From positions 806,001 through 870,000 of the forward strand of contig NZ_MDJS01000002.1 of the NCBI RefSeq assembly GCF_001705515.1: a DNA stretch of 64,000 nt. The letters run 5' to 3'. Numbering within the stretch: position 1 is the stretch's first letter; each line of letters starts with the position of its first letter. Under the pieces are notes generated by a model that saw only the letters and a program-made list of their open reading frames with translations, was not told where the DNA came from and did no database searches. Shown here piece by piece: positions 51,953 through 61,905 of this stretch. This DNA is from Mucilaginibacter sp. PPCGB 2223. Its GTDB lineage: Bacteria; Bacteroidota; Bacteroidia; Sphingobacteriales; Sphingobacteriaceae. A program made the translations under genes and the position numbers.

Positions 51953-53674
51953 TTACGCAAACCAGGCTATTACTTCATCTTTAGTTGGCATGGGCATGTC
52001 CAGTTTCAGTTTTTTGCGCATCCCGCCCAGATCGTTAAATACCTTGTTTGGGTTGCCTGCTTTTAACTCTTCGATGGTATTAAAGCCCATTTTGTTCAAC
52101 ACCGGTACCCATTCGGCCGGTACGCCGATGTTTATAAAGTCTTCAGCAGTTGCTACTTTAGCTTTCTTTTCGGGGCGCATCTGCGGGAAGAAGAGTACTT
52201 CCTGAATGGTGGTTTGCCCGGTCATCAGCATCACCAAACGGTCGATACCGATACCCAGGCCCGATGTTGGCGGCATACCATACTCCAGCGCGCGCAAAAA
52301 GTCTTCATCCATTGCCATCGCTTCCTCGTCGCCACGGCCGGCCAATATCAACTGGTCCTCAAAACGCTCACGCTGATCGATCGGGTCGTTCAGTTCGCTG
52401 TAAGCGTTGGCAATTTCTTTACCCATCACAAACAGCTCAAAACGTTCAACCAAACCTTCTTTGCTGCGATGCTTTTTGGCGAGCGGCGTCATCTCGATAG
52501 GATAGTCGGTAATATAGGTCGGTTGTATCAGGTTGGCTTCTACCCTGGCGCCGAATATCTCGTCGACCAGTTTGCCTTTGCCCATGGTGTCATCCACTTC
52601 AATGCCGAGGCTTTTGCAGGTGTCGCGTAAGCCGGCTTCGTCCATAGCCGATACATCGATGCCTGTATATTTCAGGATACTGTCGTGCATGCTCAGTTTT
52701 TCGTAAGGGCCGGCAAAGTTGATGATGTGTTCGCCGAATTTTATCTGCGGGCTGCCATGAACGGCGATGGCTACTTTTTCGAGACAGTCTTCAACCATCT
52801 TCATCATCCAGATATAGTCCTTATAGGCCACATAGATCTCGACCGACGTAAACTCCGGGTTATGGGTGCGGTCCATACCCTCGTTGCGGAACATCTTGCC
52901 AAACTCATACACACCGTCGAAACCCGCAACGATCAGTCTTTTCAGGTACAACTCGTTGGCGATGCGTAAAAACAAAGGCATATCCAGCGTATTGTGGTGT
53001 GTTTTAAACGGCCGCGCCGCCGCGCCGCCGTGTACCGCCTGCAGTATAGGCGTCTCTACCTCCATCCATCCCTGGCCGTCGAAAAACGACTGCATGGTGC
53101 GGATAACTTTCGAGCGGTTGATGAAGATCTGTTTGAACTCCGGGTTAACCGTTAAATCTACATAGCGCTGGCGGTAACGCAGCTCCGGGTCAGTAAAGCC
53201 ATCATGAATATTGCCTGCCTCATCGCGTTTAACAACGGGCAGTGGTTTTAGCGATTTCGACAGAACCGTCATTTTTACCACATGAACCGAAACCTCGCCG
53301 GTTTGCGTAGTAAAAGCGTAGCCTTCAACACCGATGTAATCGCCCAGGTCGAGCAGTTTTTTAAATACGGTATTGTATAAAGTTTTATCCTCGCCGGGGC
53401 ACAGGTCGTCGCGTTTTAAATAGATCTGGATACGGCCGGTACTATCCTGCAGTTTTGCGAACGAGGCGCTGCCCATGATATTACGGCTCATGATACGGCC
53501 GGCAATTTTAACCGACTTATAGGCATCCGGATTTTTTTCAAAATTTTCTTCAATATCCTTTGCCCAGGCATTTATTTCGAATGCTTCGGCAGGGTAAGGG
53601 TTGATGCCTAAATTGCGTAACTGCTGTAACGACTCACGTCGTAAGATCTCCTGTTCGGATAAACCAATGCTCAT
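51953..53674 (-). CDS. lysS: Lysyl-tRNA synthetase, class II
   Basis: This 573-residue enzyme has an N-terminal OB-fold anticodon-binding domain ([35 protein letters not shown]) and class II catalytic motifs: motif 2 [23 protein letters not shown] and motif 3 [17 protein letters not shown]-terminal extension of about 65 residues, with a helix-hairpin-helix-like [33 protein letters not shown], is typical of Bacteroidota LysS. It charges tRNA-Lys. Confidence 0.97.
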   Translation of the reverse strand: MSIGLSEQEILRRESLQQLRNLGINPYPAEAFEINAWAKDIEENFEKNPDAYKSVKIAGRIMSRNIMGSASFAKLQDSTGRIQIYLKRDDLCPGEDKTLYNTVFKKLLDLGDYIGVEGYAFTTQTGEVSVHVVKMTVLSKSLKPLPVVKRDEAGNIHDGFTDPELRYRQRYVDLTVNPEFKQIFINRSKVIRTMQSFFDGQGWMEVETPILQAVHGGAAARPFKTHHNTLDMPLFLRIANELYLKRLIVAGFDGVYEFGKMFRNEGMDRTHNPEFTSVEIYVAYKDYIWMMKMVEDCLEKVAIAVHGSPQIKFGEHIINFAGPYEKLSMHDSILKYTGIDVSAMDEAGLRDTCKSLGIEVDDTMGKGKLVDEIFGARVEANLIQPTYITDYPIEMTPLAKKHRSKEGLVERFELFVMGKEIANAYSELNDPIDQRERFEDQLILAGRGDEEAMAMDEDFLRALEYGMPPTSGLGIGIDRLVMLMTGQTTIQEVLFFPQMRPEKKAKVATAEDFINIGVPAEWVPVLNKMGFNTIEELKAGNPNKVFNDLGGMRKKLKLDMPMPTKDEVIAWFA

Positions 53675-53878
53675 ATCAAAAACTGTTAAAAAGAATGCAA
53701 AAGTAAGATTTTAGACGGAGAGTTGCTAACCAAAAGCATTTATCGTTTTATCGCATTACCATCGCTATCTGCCAGTACTTATTTTCGTAATTTCGATTGT
53801 TTTGCTATATTAGTTCACTGTCTGTTAACAGGTTAAGTTGCCGTTAAAAGTTCAATAACCATCAAACCTTACCTTATC

Positions 53879-54862
53879 ATGAAAAAGTTTTTTAAAGTCA
53901 TTCTCTTCCTGGTTTTGGCCGTAGTGGTCATAATTACCGCAGGCATTACCTACGTGAAGACGGCCCTGCCCAATGTAGGGCCGGCGCCCGATCTGAAGGT
54001 CCCGCTCACCGCGGCCAATATCGAACGGGGCAAATACCTCGTCACTTCGGTAGCGGGTTGTATGGACTGCCACTCGCCGCGCGACCCTAACCGTTTAACT
54101 TTCCCCGTTTATACCGATAGCATAGGCGCAGGCGGTTTAAAGTTCGGGCATGAGTTCGGCCTGCCGGGCAGTTTCTTTTCGCCTAATATTACACCTTATG
54201 CCATGAGCAAGTATACCGATGGCGAACTGTTTAAGGTGATCACTACCGGCGAAACCCGGAAAGGTAAACCCCTGTTCCCCATTATGCCTTACCTCACTTT
54301 TGGTAAGATGGATAAAATGGATATTTATGCTATTATAGCCTATTTACGTACCATACCTTCAGTAGCTAAGGATAATATCCCCGAAGCCACGCGCGATTTC
54401 CCGGTGAGCATTCTTATCAATACCATGCCGCAAAAGCCTGCCTTTACGCAAAGACCAAACCCGGCCGACACCGTGGCTTACGGTAAGTACCTGGTAGCAT
54501 TTGCCGGTTGTGCCGATTGCCACACCCCGCAGGATGATAAGGGGCAGCCCCTACCGGGGATGGACCTGGCCGGAGGCAATCCTTTTCGCATGTATACAGG
54601 CGGGGTAGTACGCACAGCTAACATTACACCCGATAAGGAAACAGGTATCGGCTTGTGGAACAAGGCTCAATTCTTTGCGGCCATCCGCAAATACCAGGGC
54701 AAAAACCTTCCGGCCATCCATACCGGCGATTTTAACACCATTATGCCGTACAACACTTTTTCGAAGATGACCGACAGCGACCTCTCGGCTGTTTATGCAT
54801 ATCTCCGCACCATAAAACCTGTTAATAATAGTGTGGTTAAATTCGACCCGCAAGCCAAATAG
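53879..54862 (+). CDS. Dihaem c-type cytochrome
   Basis: This 327-residue membrane-anchored protein has an N-terminal helix (VILFLVLAVVVIITAGITYV) and two haem-binding CxxCH sites: CMDCH near residue 62 and CADCH near 212, each with a downstream Met region. The two-domain plan resembles the cytochrome c subunit of membrane gluconate or alcohol dehydrogenases. It passes electrons in the periplasm. No dehydrogenase subunit gene lies next to it, so its partner is unknown. Confidence 0.9.
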   Translation: MKKFFKVILFLVLAVVVIITAGITYVKTALPNVGPAPDLKVPLTAANIERGKYLVTSVAGCMDCHSPRDPNRLTFPVYTDSIGAGGLKFGHEFGLPGSFFSPNITPYAMSKYTDGELFKVITTGETRKGKPLFPIMPYLTFGKMDKMDIYAIIAYLRTIPSVAKDNIPEATRDFPVSILINTMPQKPAFTQRPNPADTVAYGKYLVAFAGCADCHTPQDDKGQPLPGMDLAGGNPFRMYTGGVVRTANITPDKETGIGLWNKAQFFAAIRKYQGKNLPAIHTGDFNTIMPYNTFSKMTDSDLSAVYAYLRTIKPVNNSVVKFDPQAK

Positions 54863-54888
54863 CGGCTCAATCGATTTACGCAAACTAA

Positions 54889-54921
54889 AACAGCCATATC
54901 CTGTGCGGGGTAATGGCTGTT
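54889..54921. terminator. Hairpin between cytochrome c and YXWGXW genes
   Basis: AACAGCCAT (54889-54897) pairs with ATGGCTGTT (54913-54921) between two convergent genes. T-runs are short. Confidence 0.55.
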
Positions 54922-54947
54922 CTGTTATACAGAAAAAAGTTTATGGC

Positions 54948-55997
54948 TTATCCATGCCTGCCGTGGCCGCCGCCATGAGCGCCGCCTCCGGCAGGTCGGC
55001 CACCACCTCCTCCGCGGGGTTGCCCGAAACCACCGCGCGGCTGCCCGTAGCCCGGAGCAACGTTGCGTTGCTGAGGCGGCGCCTGTACAGGGCGCTGCAT
55101 TGGCTGTGGCTGATGTTGCTGGCGCATTTGCGGCTGGTGCATCTGCGGCTGCGGTTGTCCATGAGGTTGCCCAAAGCCGCCACGTTGTTGTGGTTGCGGA
55201 TGGTTTTGCTGTGTTGGTGCTGCATGTTGCTCAGGCCGCCCGTGATTGCCAAAACCATTGGGCCGGTGCGGCGCTCCGCCGTTTGGTGTGCGGTTCTGCT
55301 GGTTGAACGGACGACTGCTTACTCTGTCTACAGCAGTTGTATGCGGTTTGCCGTGGTTTGCCGATGCAAACTGGTTCCTGTCGCGGCTGGCCATGGTTTG
55401 ATGCGATACCTGCTGGCTGGTAGGCGAAATATGGCGTTCGTTCATAGCTATACGCTCCTGCGGGCGGGGGCTTGCATGTACACCGCCCGGGCCGTTAAAG
55501 CTGGTACGGTTGTTTGATACGTTGCGGATGACCGTACGATCGACATACGTATTATGTATCACCGTGCGGTTTACGTTAACTACAGCGGTATTATAGCGGA
55601 AATGGCCGCCATACCAGGCGCCGCCCACAAAACCAACCCCGATGTAACCAAAGCCATAATTAATGCCGCCGTAATAACCTACGTGCAAACCCCAGTAACC
55701 GGGGTGGAAACGGTAAAAACCGCCGTCGTAACCCCAATAGCCGGGCGTCCACAAATAGCCCGGATCAGGTGGCGCTACCCATGCGCCGGGTACCCAGTAA
55801 TAACCGTCGACATCGTTATAGGCCCAGTAACCGGGCGTCCAGATATACCCGTCGACAGGGCAGGGCGGCTGCACATAAACAGGCAATGGCGGCGGGCCTA
55901 TCCTAACCGATAAACCTACGCTAACCTGGGCGAATGTTACTGCCGAACTAAGCGACAGGAACAACGCCAATATGAAAATTTTAAGGGAATTTTTCAT
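54948..55997 (-). CDS. YXWGXW repeat protein with Gln/Gly-rich tail
   Basis: This 349-residue secreted protein has a signal peptide ending AVTFAQ, a region with PYVQ-PPCPVDGYIWTPGYWAYNDVDGYYWVPGAW and following YXWXPGYW units (the YXWGXW repeat group), a Tyr/Gly-rich beta part, and a long Pro/Gln/His/Gly-rich tail ending GGGRPAGGGAHGGGHGRHG. Function unknown; the tail looks disordered. I chose the internal ATG at 55997, which begins the signal peptide. The high GC of the tail gives a long false frame on the other strand. Confidence 0.8.
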   Translation of the reverse strand: MKNSLKIFILALFLSLSSAVTFAQVSVGLSVRIGPPPLPVYVQPPCPVDGYIWTPGYWAYNDVDGYYWVPGAWVAPPDPGYLWTPGYWGYDGGFYRFHPGYWGLHVGYYGGINYGFGYIGVGFVGGAWYGGHFRYNTAVVNVNRTVIHNTYVDRTVIRNVSNNRTSFNGPGGVHASPRPQERIAMNERHISPTSQQVSHQTMASRDRNQFASANHGKPHTTAVDRVSSRPFNQQNRTPNGGAPHRPNGFGNHGRPEQHAAPTQQNHPQPQQRGGFGQPHGQPQPQMHQPQMRQQHQPQPMQRPVQAPPQQRNVAPGYGQPRGGFGQPRGGGGGRPAGGGAHGGGHGRHG

Positions 55998-56156
55998 TCT
56001 GAGATGTTTTGTTTTGGTAAACATATAGATTAGGACAAATCAACTCAAAAAAAGTTTAACGTTTAACTTGATGTGCAAATATGCAGATGTGTAAATGAGA
56101 ATGGATGGGTATTAGCTAATCAATTTGCATATCTGCACATTAATTCATCTGCATAT

Positions 56157-56924
56157 TTACCTCGATTCCCACTTGAAGTTTTTAATGCCGACAGCTGCGA
56201 ATACGATGGCATATGCTACTGATGCCATCAGCGCAACATTGTTATCATGCCCCCATTTGGCCGGCTCCATACTGGCTTGCAGCATAATTTTTACGCAGCC
56301 GTATGGCGACCAATGCGCCATCGAAGTTAAGTATGGCCCCAGTTTGCCCATATCGCTGAACTGTGCTATATCGCCAAACATCCCTGTCATCATAAACAGA
56401 AAATATACCAGGCGGGTGGTGGCGTTAACCGTTTCGGGGTTCTTTACTAAACCCGCAATTAACTGGCCCAGGCACAGGTACACTGCGCCGCCGATAAAGG
56501 CTACAAAAAAGGTCAGTATATAGCCCCCGGTCGAAAGTAAAATACCATCAAACTGGTAGCCCACCACAAAAACCACTAAGGTTAACAGCATAATCATAAA
56601 TAGCTGCACAATGATGCGGCTCAGCATAATGGTCCATGTAGGCAGGGGAGCCACACGTAAACGCTGAAAAATGCCCTTGTCCCTGTCGCGCGTTATCGAA
56701 ATGGTATAACCCATCAGGCCGATGGCCATTAAGCCGATAACCACACCGGTAGCCAGCACAAAGGGCCCGCCGGCATGTTTTACCAGGCCCTTCCAGCTTA
56801 TCAGGATAATATTGGGTACCAGCAAGGCCAGTACTACCGAGCGGCGGTTACGAAATAAGGTTGTAAAATCGGCACGAAGCAGAGCAGCCAGTGCCGTTGA
56901 TGATTTAGGTATAGTTGTTTCCAT
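56157..56924 (-). CDS. ABC-2 type transporter permease
   Basis: This 255-residue integral membrane permease has about six helices in the ABC-2 pattern. LALLVPNIILISWKG and the conserved loop FQRLRVAPLPTWTIMLSRI are typical of multidrug or polysaccharide exporters. It works with the ATPase gene 12 bases upstream on the same strand to export an unknown substrate. Its stop lies near a T/A-rich spacer before the YXWGXW gene. Confidence 0.9.
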   Translation of the reverse strand: METTIPKSSTALAALLRADFTTLFRNRRSVVLALLVPNIILISWKGLVKHAGGPFVLATGVVIGLMAIGLMGYTISITRDRDKGIFQRLRVAPLPTWTIMLSRIIVQLFMIMLLTLVVFVVGYQFDGILLSTGGYILTFFVAFIGGAVYLCLGQLIAGLVKNPETVNATTRLVYFLFMMTGMFGDIAQFSDMGKLGPYLTSMAHWSPYGCVKIMLQASMEPAKWGHDNNVALMASVAYAIVFAAVGIKNFKWESR

Positions 56925-56936
56925 GTGTTAAGTTAA

Positions 56937-57719
56937 TTAAGCGCGTACGGCGCGACCGGTTAATGCGATAAATACGTCCTCTAAAGTTATTTTGCCACGG
57001 CGCGATACCGCGATCACTTCCGGGTCGTTACGGTATTTGTCGATCATGTTCTGCGGTGTATCGATAGCGATTACCTGACCGTGATCCACGATGGCGATGC
57101 GGTCGCAAACGGCTTCGGCTTCCTCCATGCTATGGGTGGTGAGTAATACAGCGTGGCCGCGTTCACGGATGCCTTCAATACGTTCCCAAAGCTGGCGGCG
57201 GGCCTGCGGGTCGAGGCCGGTAGTAGGTTCATCCAGCAATACCAGGCGCGGATTGTGGATAGTGGCGATAATGAGCGATACCCTTTGCTGTTGCCCGCCC
57301 GATAACTGGCTGAACTTTTTAGCCGAAGCATCCTCCAAACCAATTTCCTTTAATATCTCCTGTATTTTGCCCTTATCCATCTGTACGCCGTAAATGCTGC
57401 CGAAAAGGCGCAATATCTCAACCACATTCAGTTCGGGTTGGAAACTTGTCGATTGCAGCTGCACGCCCATGGCGGCTTTGGCATGTAAAGGTTTCTGGCG
57501 CACGTCCTGCCCGTCGACGATGATGCTGCCCGTTTTAAATTTTACCAGTCCTTCAATCGAGCTCAGCGTACTGGTTTTGCCTGCGCCGTTCGGCCCGAGC
57601 AAGCCAAATATCTCACCCTGCAGCACATCAAAACTTACGTTTTTTACTGCTTTTACAGGGCCGTACTCCACGCTCAGGCCCTCTACTTTTAAAATGTATT
57701 TATCCTGCTGTTCAGCCAT
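56937..57719 (-). CDS. ABC transporter ATP-binding protein
   Basis: This 260-residue ATPase has Walker A GPNGAGKTSTL, the Q-loop VQLQSTSF, the signature LSGGQQQRV, Walker B LLDEPTTGLDP, and the H-loop TTHSMEEAE. It belongs to the DrrA/CcmA-like export group. It supplies energy for the permease encoded just downstream; together they form a two-gene exporter. Confidence 0.95.
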   Translation of the reverse strand: MAEQQDKYILKVEGLSVEYGPVKAVKNVSFDVLQGEIFGLLGPNGAGKTSTLSSIEGLVKFKTGSIIVDGQDVRQKPLHAKAAMGVQLQSTSFQPELNVVEILRLFGSIYGVQMDKGKIQEILKEIGLEDASAKKFSQLSGGQQQRVSLIIATIHNPRLVLLDEPTTGLDPQARRQLWERIEGIRERGHAVLLTTHSMEEAEAVCDRIAIVDHGQVIAIDTPQNMIDKYRNDPEVIAVSRRGKITLEDVFIALTGRAVRA

Positions 57720-58461
57720 GTTCTATAATTTTTTTTCGGTTTAGATACGGGGTATTGCTTTTTATTACAAGATATTAAAAAAATGTACAGGTGTGTAAAT
57801 GTGCGGATATGCAGATGATTTTAATTTAGCCTGTTTTATCTGTTTGTATTATACCGGTAGGGGGGAAATTGTACCAGCCTGCCGGCTGGCAGGAGAAAAT
57901 TTTATATGCTTTTGCAACTGGCTTATTTGTACACGGGTAGATCATTATTATCATCAGGCCATTTATCATTGTGAGCATGGGAGTATTGATGGTTGTTTTA
58001 CTGTCGTTGAAAAGTTTGAAAGTTGTAAAGTTTGAAAGTTGGTTTTTTGTGTTGAGCATAGAGGTTACAGGTATTAAAAATAAGTCATGCTGAACTTGTT
58101 TCAGTACCCCACAGGCAGAGCCATTTGCAAGGATTTTTTTGACTTTTTAATTTAAAATTTTGACTTTTCTTTGGGCGTTGCCTGTGGCCGGGCTATCCCT
58201 GCCCGTCCGGCAGGCGGGCGTTCATACGCCTGCAGGCATTAGCCGCGGCCCGCCCTGAGCCCCAGCGACGGCCGGTATCCACTGCTATCCCTAACGCAAT
58301 CCGTTTATACATCGCTATTCTTCGGGATTTGAAGCTTCTTGCTTCCGCCTCAAAGCACATGGGTAAATATGGGTATTTTTCAGTCAGTGTAATTCGCCTC
58401 AATTAGTGAAATTCATGCTCGCTCATCTTTAAATATACTTAAAAACGATCAATTATCCAAA
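57720..58461. other. Gene-poor region with degenerate repeats
   Basis: I find no gene. Contents include AGTTTGAAAGTTG-like direct repeats (58011-58040), a line beginning GTCATGCTGAACTTGTTTCA (58084), a G/C-rich block with GTCCGGCAGGCGGGCG and CGCCTGCAGGC hairpins (about 58195-58270), and one inverse copy of the AAATACCCATA-type motif (58352-58378). Such elements are typical of dispersed intergenic repeats of this group. Confidence 0.5.
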
Positions 58462-58499
58462 CAAAAAAGCGTCTTGAAGTCATCCAAAACGCTTTTTTG
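58462..58499 (-). terminator. Terminator of the DinB-family gene
   Basis: AAAAAAGCGT (58463-58472) pairs with ACGCTTTTTT (58489-58498) around a 16-base loop. The minus-strand transcript would end in a T-run. It lies 25 bases after the DinB stop. Confidence 0.75.
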
Positions 58500-58523
58500 C
58501 TTTAAGCTTTAACCTTTCTGCTT

Positions 58524-59006
58524 TCAGCTCAAATAGGCCATTTGCCCCAAATGATAAGCCATGTGCGATGTCCGGTTGAGCAGCACATTCAGCTTGTTGC
58601 GGTGCGGCTCGTTGGCAAAATCCTCAGCCGAAACAGCGGCATGTTTACCTAACCACTCTTGCGGTTGCATTTTAGCGAAGTTGAGGTGCAGCTGCGCATT
58701 GATCTTTTCCAATTCGGCCTTCAGCTCGGCAACCGGTGGTTTGGGAAGGCCAGATTTATCTGGGTTCCTTAAAAACACCTCTTCCCATTCGGGGTGCAGC
58801 CTTTGGCCAAAGCCAAACAGGGGCAGCATGGCATCGTTTACGGCAGCCAGGTGGCCCAGCAGGTAAATACCGCTGTTTCGTCCTGGTGCGGTTTCGGCAT
58901 GCAATTGCTCATCACTCAGTTTGTTGATGAGGTCGGTAAAACGTTTGTTTTGCGTATTCCAGCCATCGAGGGCCATTTTCACAAATAGTGCGGTTTGATC
59001 GTTCAT
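58524..59006 (-). CDS. DinB family protein
   Basis: This 160-residue four-helix-bundle protein has metal-binding His residues in YLLGHLAAVNDAML and SHMAYHLGQMAY, the DinB/YfiT pattern. Members are often thiol-dependent transferases or stress proteins. I chose the ATG at 59006 (MNDQTALFV); an upstream in-frame ATG adds a basic segment not typical of the family. No partner genes are adjacent. Confidence 0.85.
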   Translation of the reverse strand: MNDQTALFVKMALDGWNTQNKRFTDLINKLSDEQLHAETAPGRNSGIYLLGHLAAVNDAMLPLFGFGQRLHPEWEEVFLRNPDKSGLPKPPVAELKAELEKINAQLHLNFAKMQPQEWLGKHAAVSAEDFANEPHRNKLNVLLNRTSHMAYHLGQMAYLS

Positions 59007-59124
59007 AATCCGGTTTTTGATTTGCACTAATTTGCGACGATAATTCTGCATTATTCTGGTAATTGTAAATTATGACTTTTGGTAGACCCCATGTTAGAGA
59101 TAGCCCAGCCCGAAAAGAAACGCC

Positions 59125-59694
59125 TTAATAATGTATAGTGTACCAGTGCTCGTCCATATCCGAAGTCACGTTACTAAATGCCGATCTAACTTTGATCTTT
59201 CTTTCAGTATAAACCAGGGCCGAATAGTGGTCAATAAAGCCAGCATCAGTAATAAATTCTACCTCAATGAAGCCATCTTTGTCGTGAGATACATTAATGT
59301 CTCCGATAGGTAACAGATAATCACCTGTTAAAATAAACTTTCCATCCGCGTTGGGCTTTAACACACCATTTTTAATATCATTAACTATTTGCTGACGCTC
59401 GTCTATCCTTAATTTCCAATCCAGGTACTCCATCTTATTCTCTTTGAATGCAGATGGAGTGCCAACAACAACGCTGATAATTAAACCACAGATATGATAA
59501 GCGGTATTAGTTGATTTATATTTTAAAATGCTTTTTAACAGGACAATACTTAAAATGAGTCCGGTTAAACCGTACGGGACGAAAAGGATAAAGGTAAAAA
59601 AGCCGTAAGTATAATAATAGAAAAGTGGCGTTTCTATTACGCTCATCAATAAAACTATGGTTGTTAATATGGTTTTAGCCTTCCGCGTTTGCAT
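59125..59694 (-). CDS. Hypothetical membrane protein
   Basis: This 189-residue protein has three hydrophobic helices in the first 85 residues (about 8-27, 31-52, 64-80) and a soluble C-terminal part of about 100 residues with DKDGFIEVEFITDAGFIDHYSALVY. I do not recognise a family. It is 11 bases downstream of the acid phosphatase gene on the same strand and may be its operon partner. Confidence 0.65.
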   Translation of the reverse strand: MQTRKAKTILTTIVLLMSVIETPLFYYYTYGFFTFILFVPYGLTGLILSIVLLKSILKYKSTNTAYHICGLIISVVVGTPSAFKENKMEYLDWKLRIDERQQIVNDIKNGVLKPNADGKFILTGDYLLPIGDINVSHDKDGFIEVEFITDAGFIDHYSALVYTERKIKVRSAFSNVTSDMDEHWYTIHY

Positions 59695-59705
59695 CTATCC
59701 GGCAG

Positions 59706-60509
59706 TTACTCCCCTTTCAACCCCTTTTTCAAAATAGCCTCCTTTTGCTCGGGTGTCAGGTTGTACTTGTAATCATACAGGGCGCTCTCCCAATCGCCAT
59801 AATCAGCATTGGGCAGTACGATGAATTTATTCCCGAACTGCGCTGCTTCGGCTTCGGTATTTTGCAGGCGCTCGGCCACGGTTTTATGATCGAACAAAGC
59901 CGAAAAATCGGCCAGGTTATCGCCTAACAGCATAATCACTTCATTATCCTTCATCACCTGCCGGCGGCGTTCTTCCTTGCTCGGGGTATTGCCGCGCAGC
60001 AGCAGGTGCGCATCATCGGCATTGGGGAAGCCGTATTTCTGCAGGTTCTTCAGCGTGCTGGCACGTTCGGCCTCGCTGCGGTTGGTAATGTAATAAATGG
60101 TGATGCCTTTTTTGGCCGCGTATTTTAAAAACGCAGGTGCGCCCGGTACGGTATCGGCTGCAGCTTTGCTGGTCCAGTTTAGCCAGGCTGCCTGTTCGTA
60201 GTTTCGGCCTTTCAGCGCCTGCGATACGGCGTTCGGGCTATTGTCCAACAACGTCTCATCAATATCGGTAATAATAACTTTAGGTTTTGTGCTGCTTTTC
60301 AGTACGGCCTGGTCGGCACGCAGGTGTGCAATATTATACGCCTGGAAACACAGGGCCCTGTACTCGGCAGCTTTTTGTTGCCACAGGCTGGCCCAAAGCT
60401 TGCCGTTAATATCCATGGTGTTTGCCGCGGTTACCGGCGCCTGCTGCGCGTAAACAAAAGTTGCCGCGAAAAGAAAAGTGATGATCAGTGCTGATTTAAG
60501 ATGCTTCAT
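59706..60509 (-). CDS. Acid phosphatase / 5'-nucleotidase of the P4 (class C) family
   Basis: This 267-residue exported HAD-superfamily phosphatase has a signal peptide ending TFVYAQ. The catalytic motif is IITDIDETLLDNSP, where the first Asp is the nucleophile, followed by YYITNRSEAE (motif II) and MLLGDNLADF (motif IV). P4-type enzymes dephosphorylate nucleotides such as NMN in the periplasm. The Haemophilus homologue is a lipoprotein; here no lipobox Cys is visible, so it is likely soluble. Confidence 0.9.
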   Translation of the reverse strand: MKHLKSALIITFLFAATFVYAQQAPVTAANTMDINGKLWASLWQQKAAEYRALCFQAYNIAHLRADQAVLKSSTKPKVIITDIDETLLDNSPNAVSQALKGRNYEQAAWLNWTSKAAADTVPGAPAFLKYAAKKGITIYYITNRSEAERASTLKNLQKYGFPNADDAHLLLRGNTPSKEERRRQVMKDNEVIMLLGDNLADFSALFDHKTVAERLQNTEAEAAQFGNKFIVLPNADYGDWESALYDYKYNLTPEQKEAILKKGLKGE

Positions 60510-60581
60510 AAGTCAATCGTGAAAAGCAAACTTAATTAATTTGCCATGCATTTAAACATATTAAAGCATTAACAGATTTGT

Positions 60582-61871
60582 TTATTGCAGCTTGCGTATC
60601 CGCTGGTTGATCACGTCGCATACGAAGATACTGCCATTGGTATCGGTAGCTATGCCGCTCGGCTCATGGAACCTCGAATCAGGCCCCGGCCCGTCGATAA
60701 AATCAGTAGTGCCGTTACCCGCTATCGTACTAACTACGCCATCAGGTGTTATCCTGCGTACAGCTGCGTTCAGATCGCCTATATATAGGTTTCCCCGTTT
60801 GTCTATGGCTATTCCTTCGGGGTTATGAAAGCGGGCCACGTTGCCCGGCCCATTCACATAGTTCAGCTCGGCTTCGCTGCCGGCCAGTATGCTTACCATG
60901 CCGGCATGGTTTACCTTGCGTATTACAAAGCTGGCTGCATCGGCAACAAATATATTCCCGGCAGCATCCATAGCAATGCCTTCGGGGAAACCAAACCCTG
61001 CAGCATAGGTGGTTACCACACCCGTTTGTGTTACCTTACGGATACATTTGTTGTTGCCATCGGTAACGAACAGGTTCCCCGCCGCATCGATAGCAATATC
61101 AGCCGGGAAGTTAAATTCTGCCTGTGCGCCCGTACCATTAACAAAACCGGCATTGCCATTGCCGGCCAGCGTGCTTACTATGCCATCCGGCGTAATCTTC
61201 CGGATCATGTTCCCGCCCGCCTCGGCAACAAATACATTTCCGGCGGCGTCAACCGCCAGGCCATGCGGATAGTTGAATTGTGCCATCGCACCGTCGCCAT
61301 CCTTATATCCTATGGTGCCGTTGCCCGCAAGGGTGCTTACTAACCCTGCGGGTGTTATTTTGCGTATCATGTTGTTACTGGCATCGGCAACATAAACATT
61401 ACCCGCCGCATCGGTGGCTACGCCGTAAGGCTCGTAAAATCTGGCAGTATTTCCCGGCCCGTTGGTCATACCCCGGGCTCCATCACCGGCAAGGGTACTT
61501 ACATGATATACATAATTAAAATCAGTAGCCGAACTGGCTGTTGATATATCCCTTTTAACACTTATTTTGCCCGGGCCAGCCGTTGCCGGAACGGTAACCG
61601 TAAGCGCAGTAGCTGTAGCAGATAATACAACTGCCCGTACGCCGTTAAAACTAACCTCGTTTTCGGCCATGTTGATACTAAACCCCGAACCGGTGATGGT
61701 TACTTGCGTACCCGCCGGGCCGCCAGACGGAGCAAACGACGTTATCAGTACTGAAGCGGCGCCCGGAGGCTGGGTTTGGCCTGCCCCCGCAGCCGGGCCA
61801 TTGCCTGTTTTATTACACGATGATAGGGCAACGCATAACAAAGCAATGACCCATAAAAAAGTAATACGCAT
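60582..61871 (-). CDS. IPT/TIG plus NHL-repeat lipoprotein
   Basis: This 429-residue lipoprotein has the signal peptide end ALSSCNKT with lipobox Cys. An IPT/TIG domain follows (about 40-120: ITSFAPSGGPAGTQVTITGSGFS). The remaining part consists of repeats with the words GIAIDAAGNLFVTDGNNKCIRKVT and GVATDAAGNVYVADASNNMIRKIT, about every 55 residues, the NHL beta-propeller pattern. It is surface-exposed or periplasmic; the propeller may bind glycan or protein. No enzymatic residues are evident. Confidence 0.9.
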   Translation of the reverse strand: MRITFLWVIALLCVALSSCNKTGNGPAAGAGQTQPPGAASVLITSFAPSGGPAGTQVTITGSGFSINMAENEVSFNGVRAVVLSATATALTVTVPATAGPGKISVKRDISTASSATDFNYVYHVSTLAGDGARGMTNGPGNTARFYEPYGVATDAAGNVYVADASNNMIRKITPAGLVSTLAGNGTIGYKDGDGAMAQFNYPHGLAVDAAGNVFVAEAGGNMIRKITPDGIVSTLAGNGNAGFVNGTGAQAEFNFPADIAIDAAGNLFVTDGNNKCIRKVTQTGVVTTYAAGFGFPEGIAMDAAGNIFVADAASFVIRKVNHAGMVSILAGSEAELNYVNGPGNVARFHNPEGIAIDKRGNLYIGDLNAAVRRITPDGVVSTIAGNGTTDFIDGPGPDSRFHEPSGIATDTNGSIFVCDVINQRIRKLQ

Positions 61872-61905
61872 GTTTTAGATAGATAGGTAGTAGGGTCGTT
61901 TGGTT

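Noticed and set aside
54831..55517. Long plus-strand frame of 228 codons, Arg/Leu rich
   Set aside because: It is the complement of the GC-rich repetitive tail of the YXWGXW gene; composition is a codon-shadow and no family is visible.
58193..58402. 69-codon minus-strand frame
   Set aside because: Lies in a repeat-rich G/C block with no coding signature.
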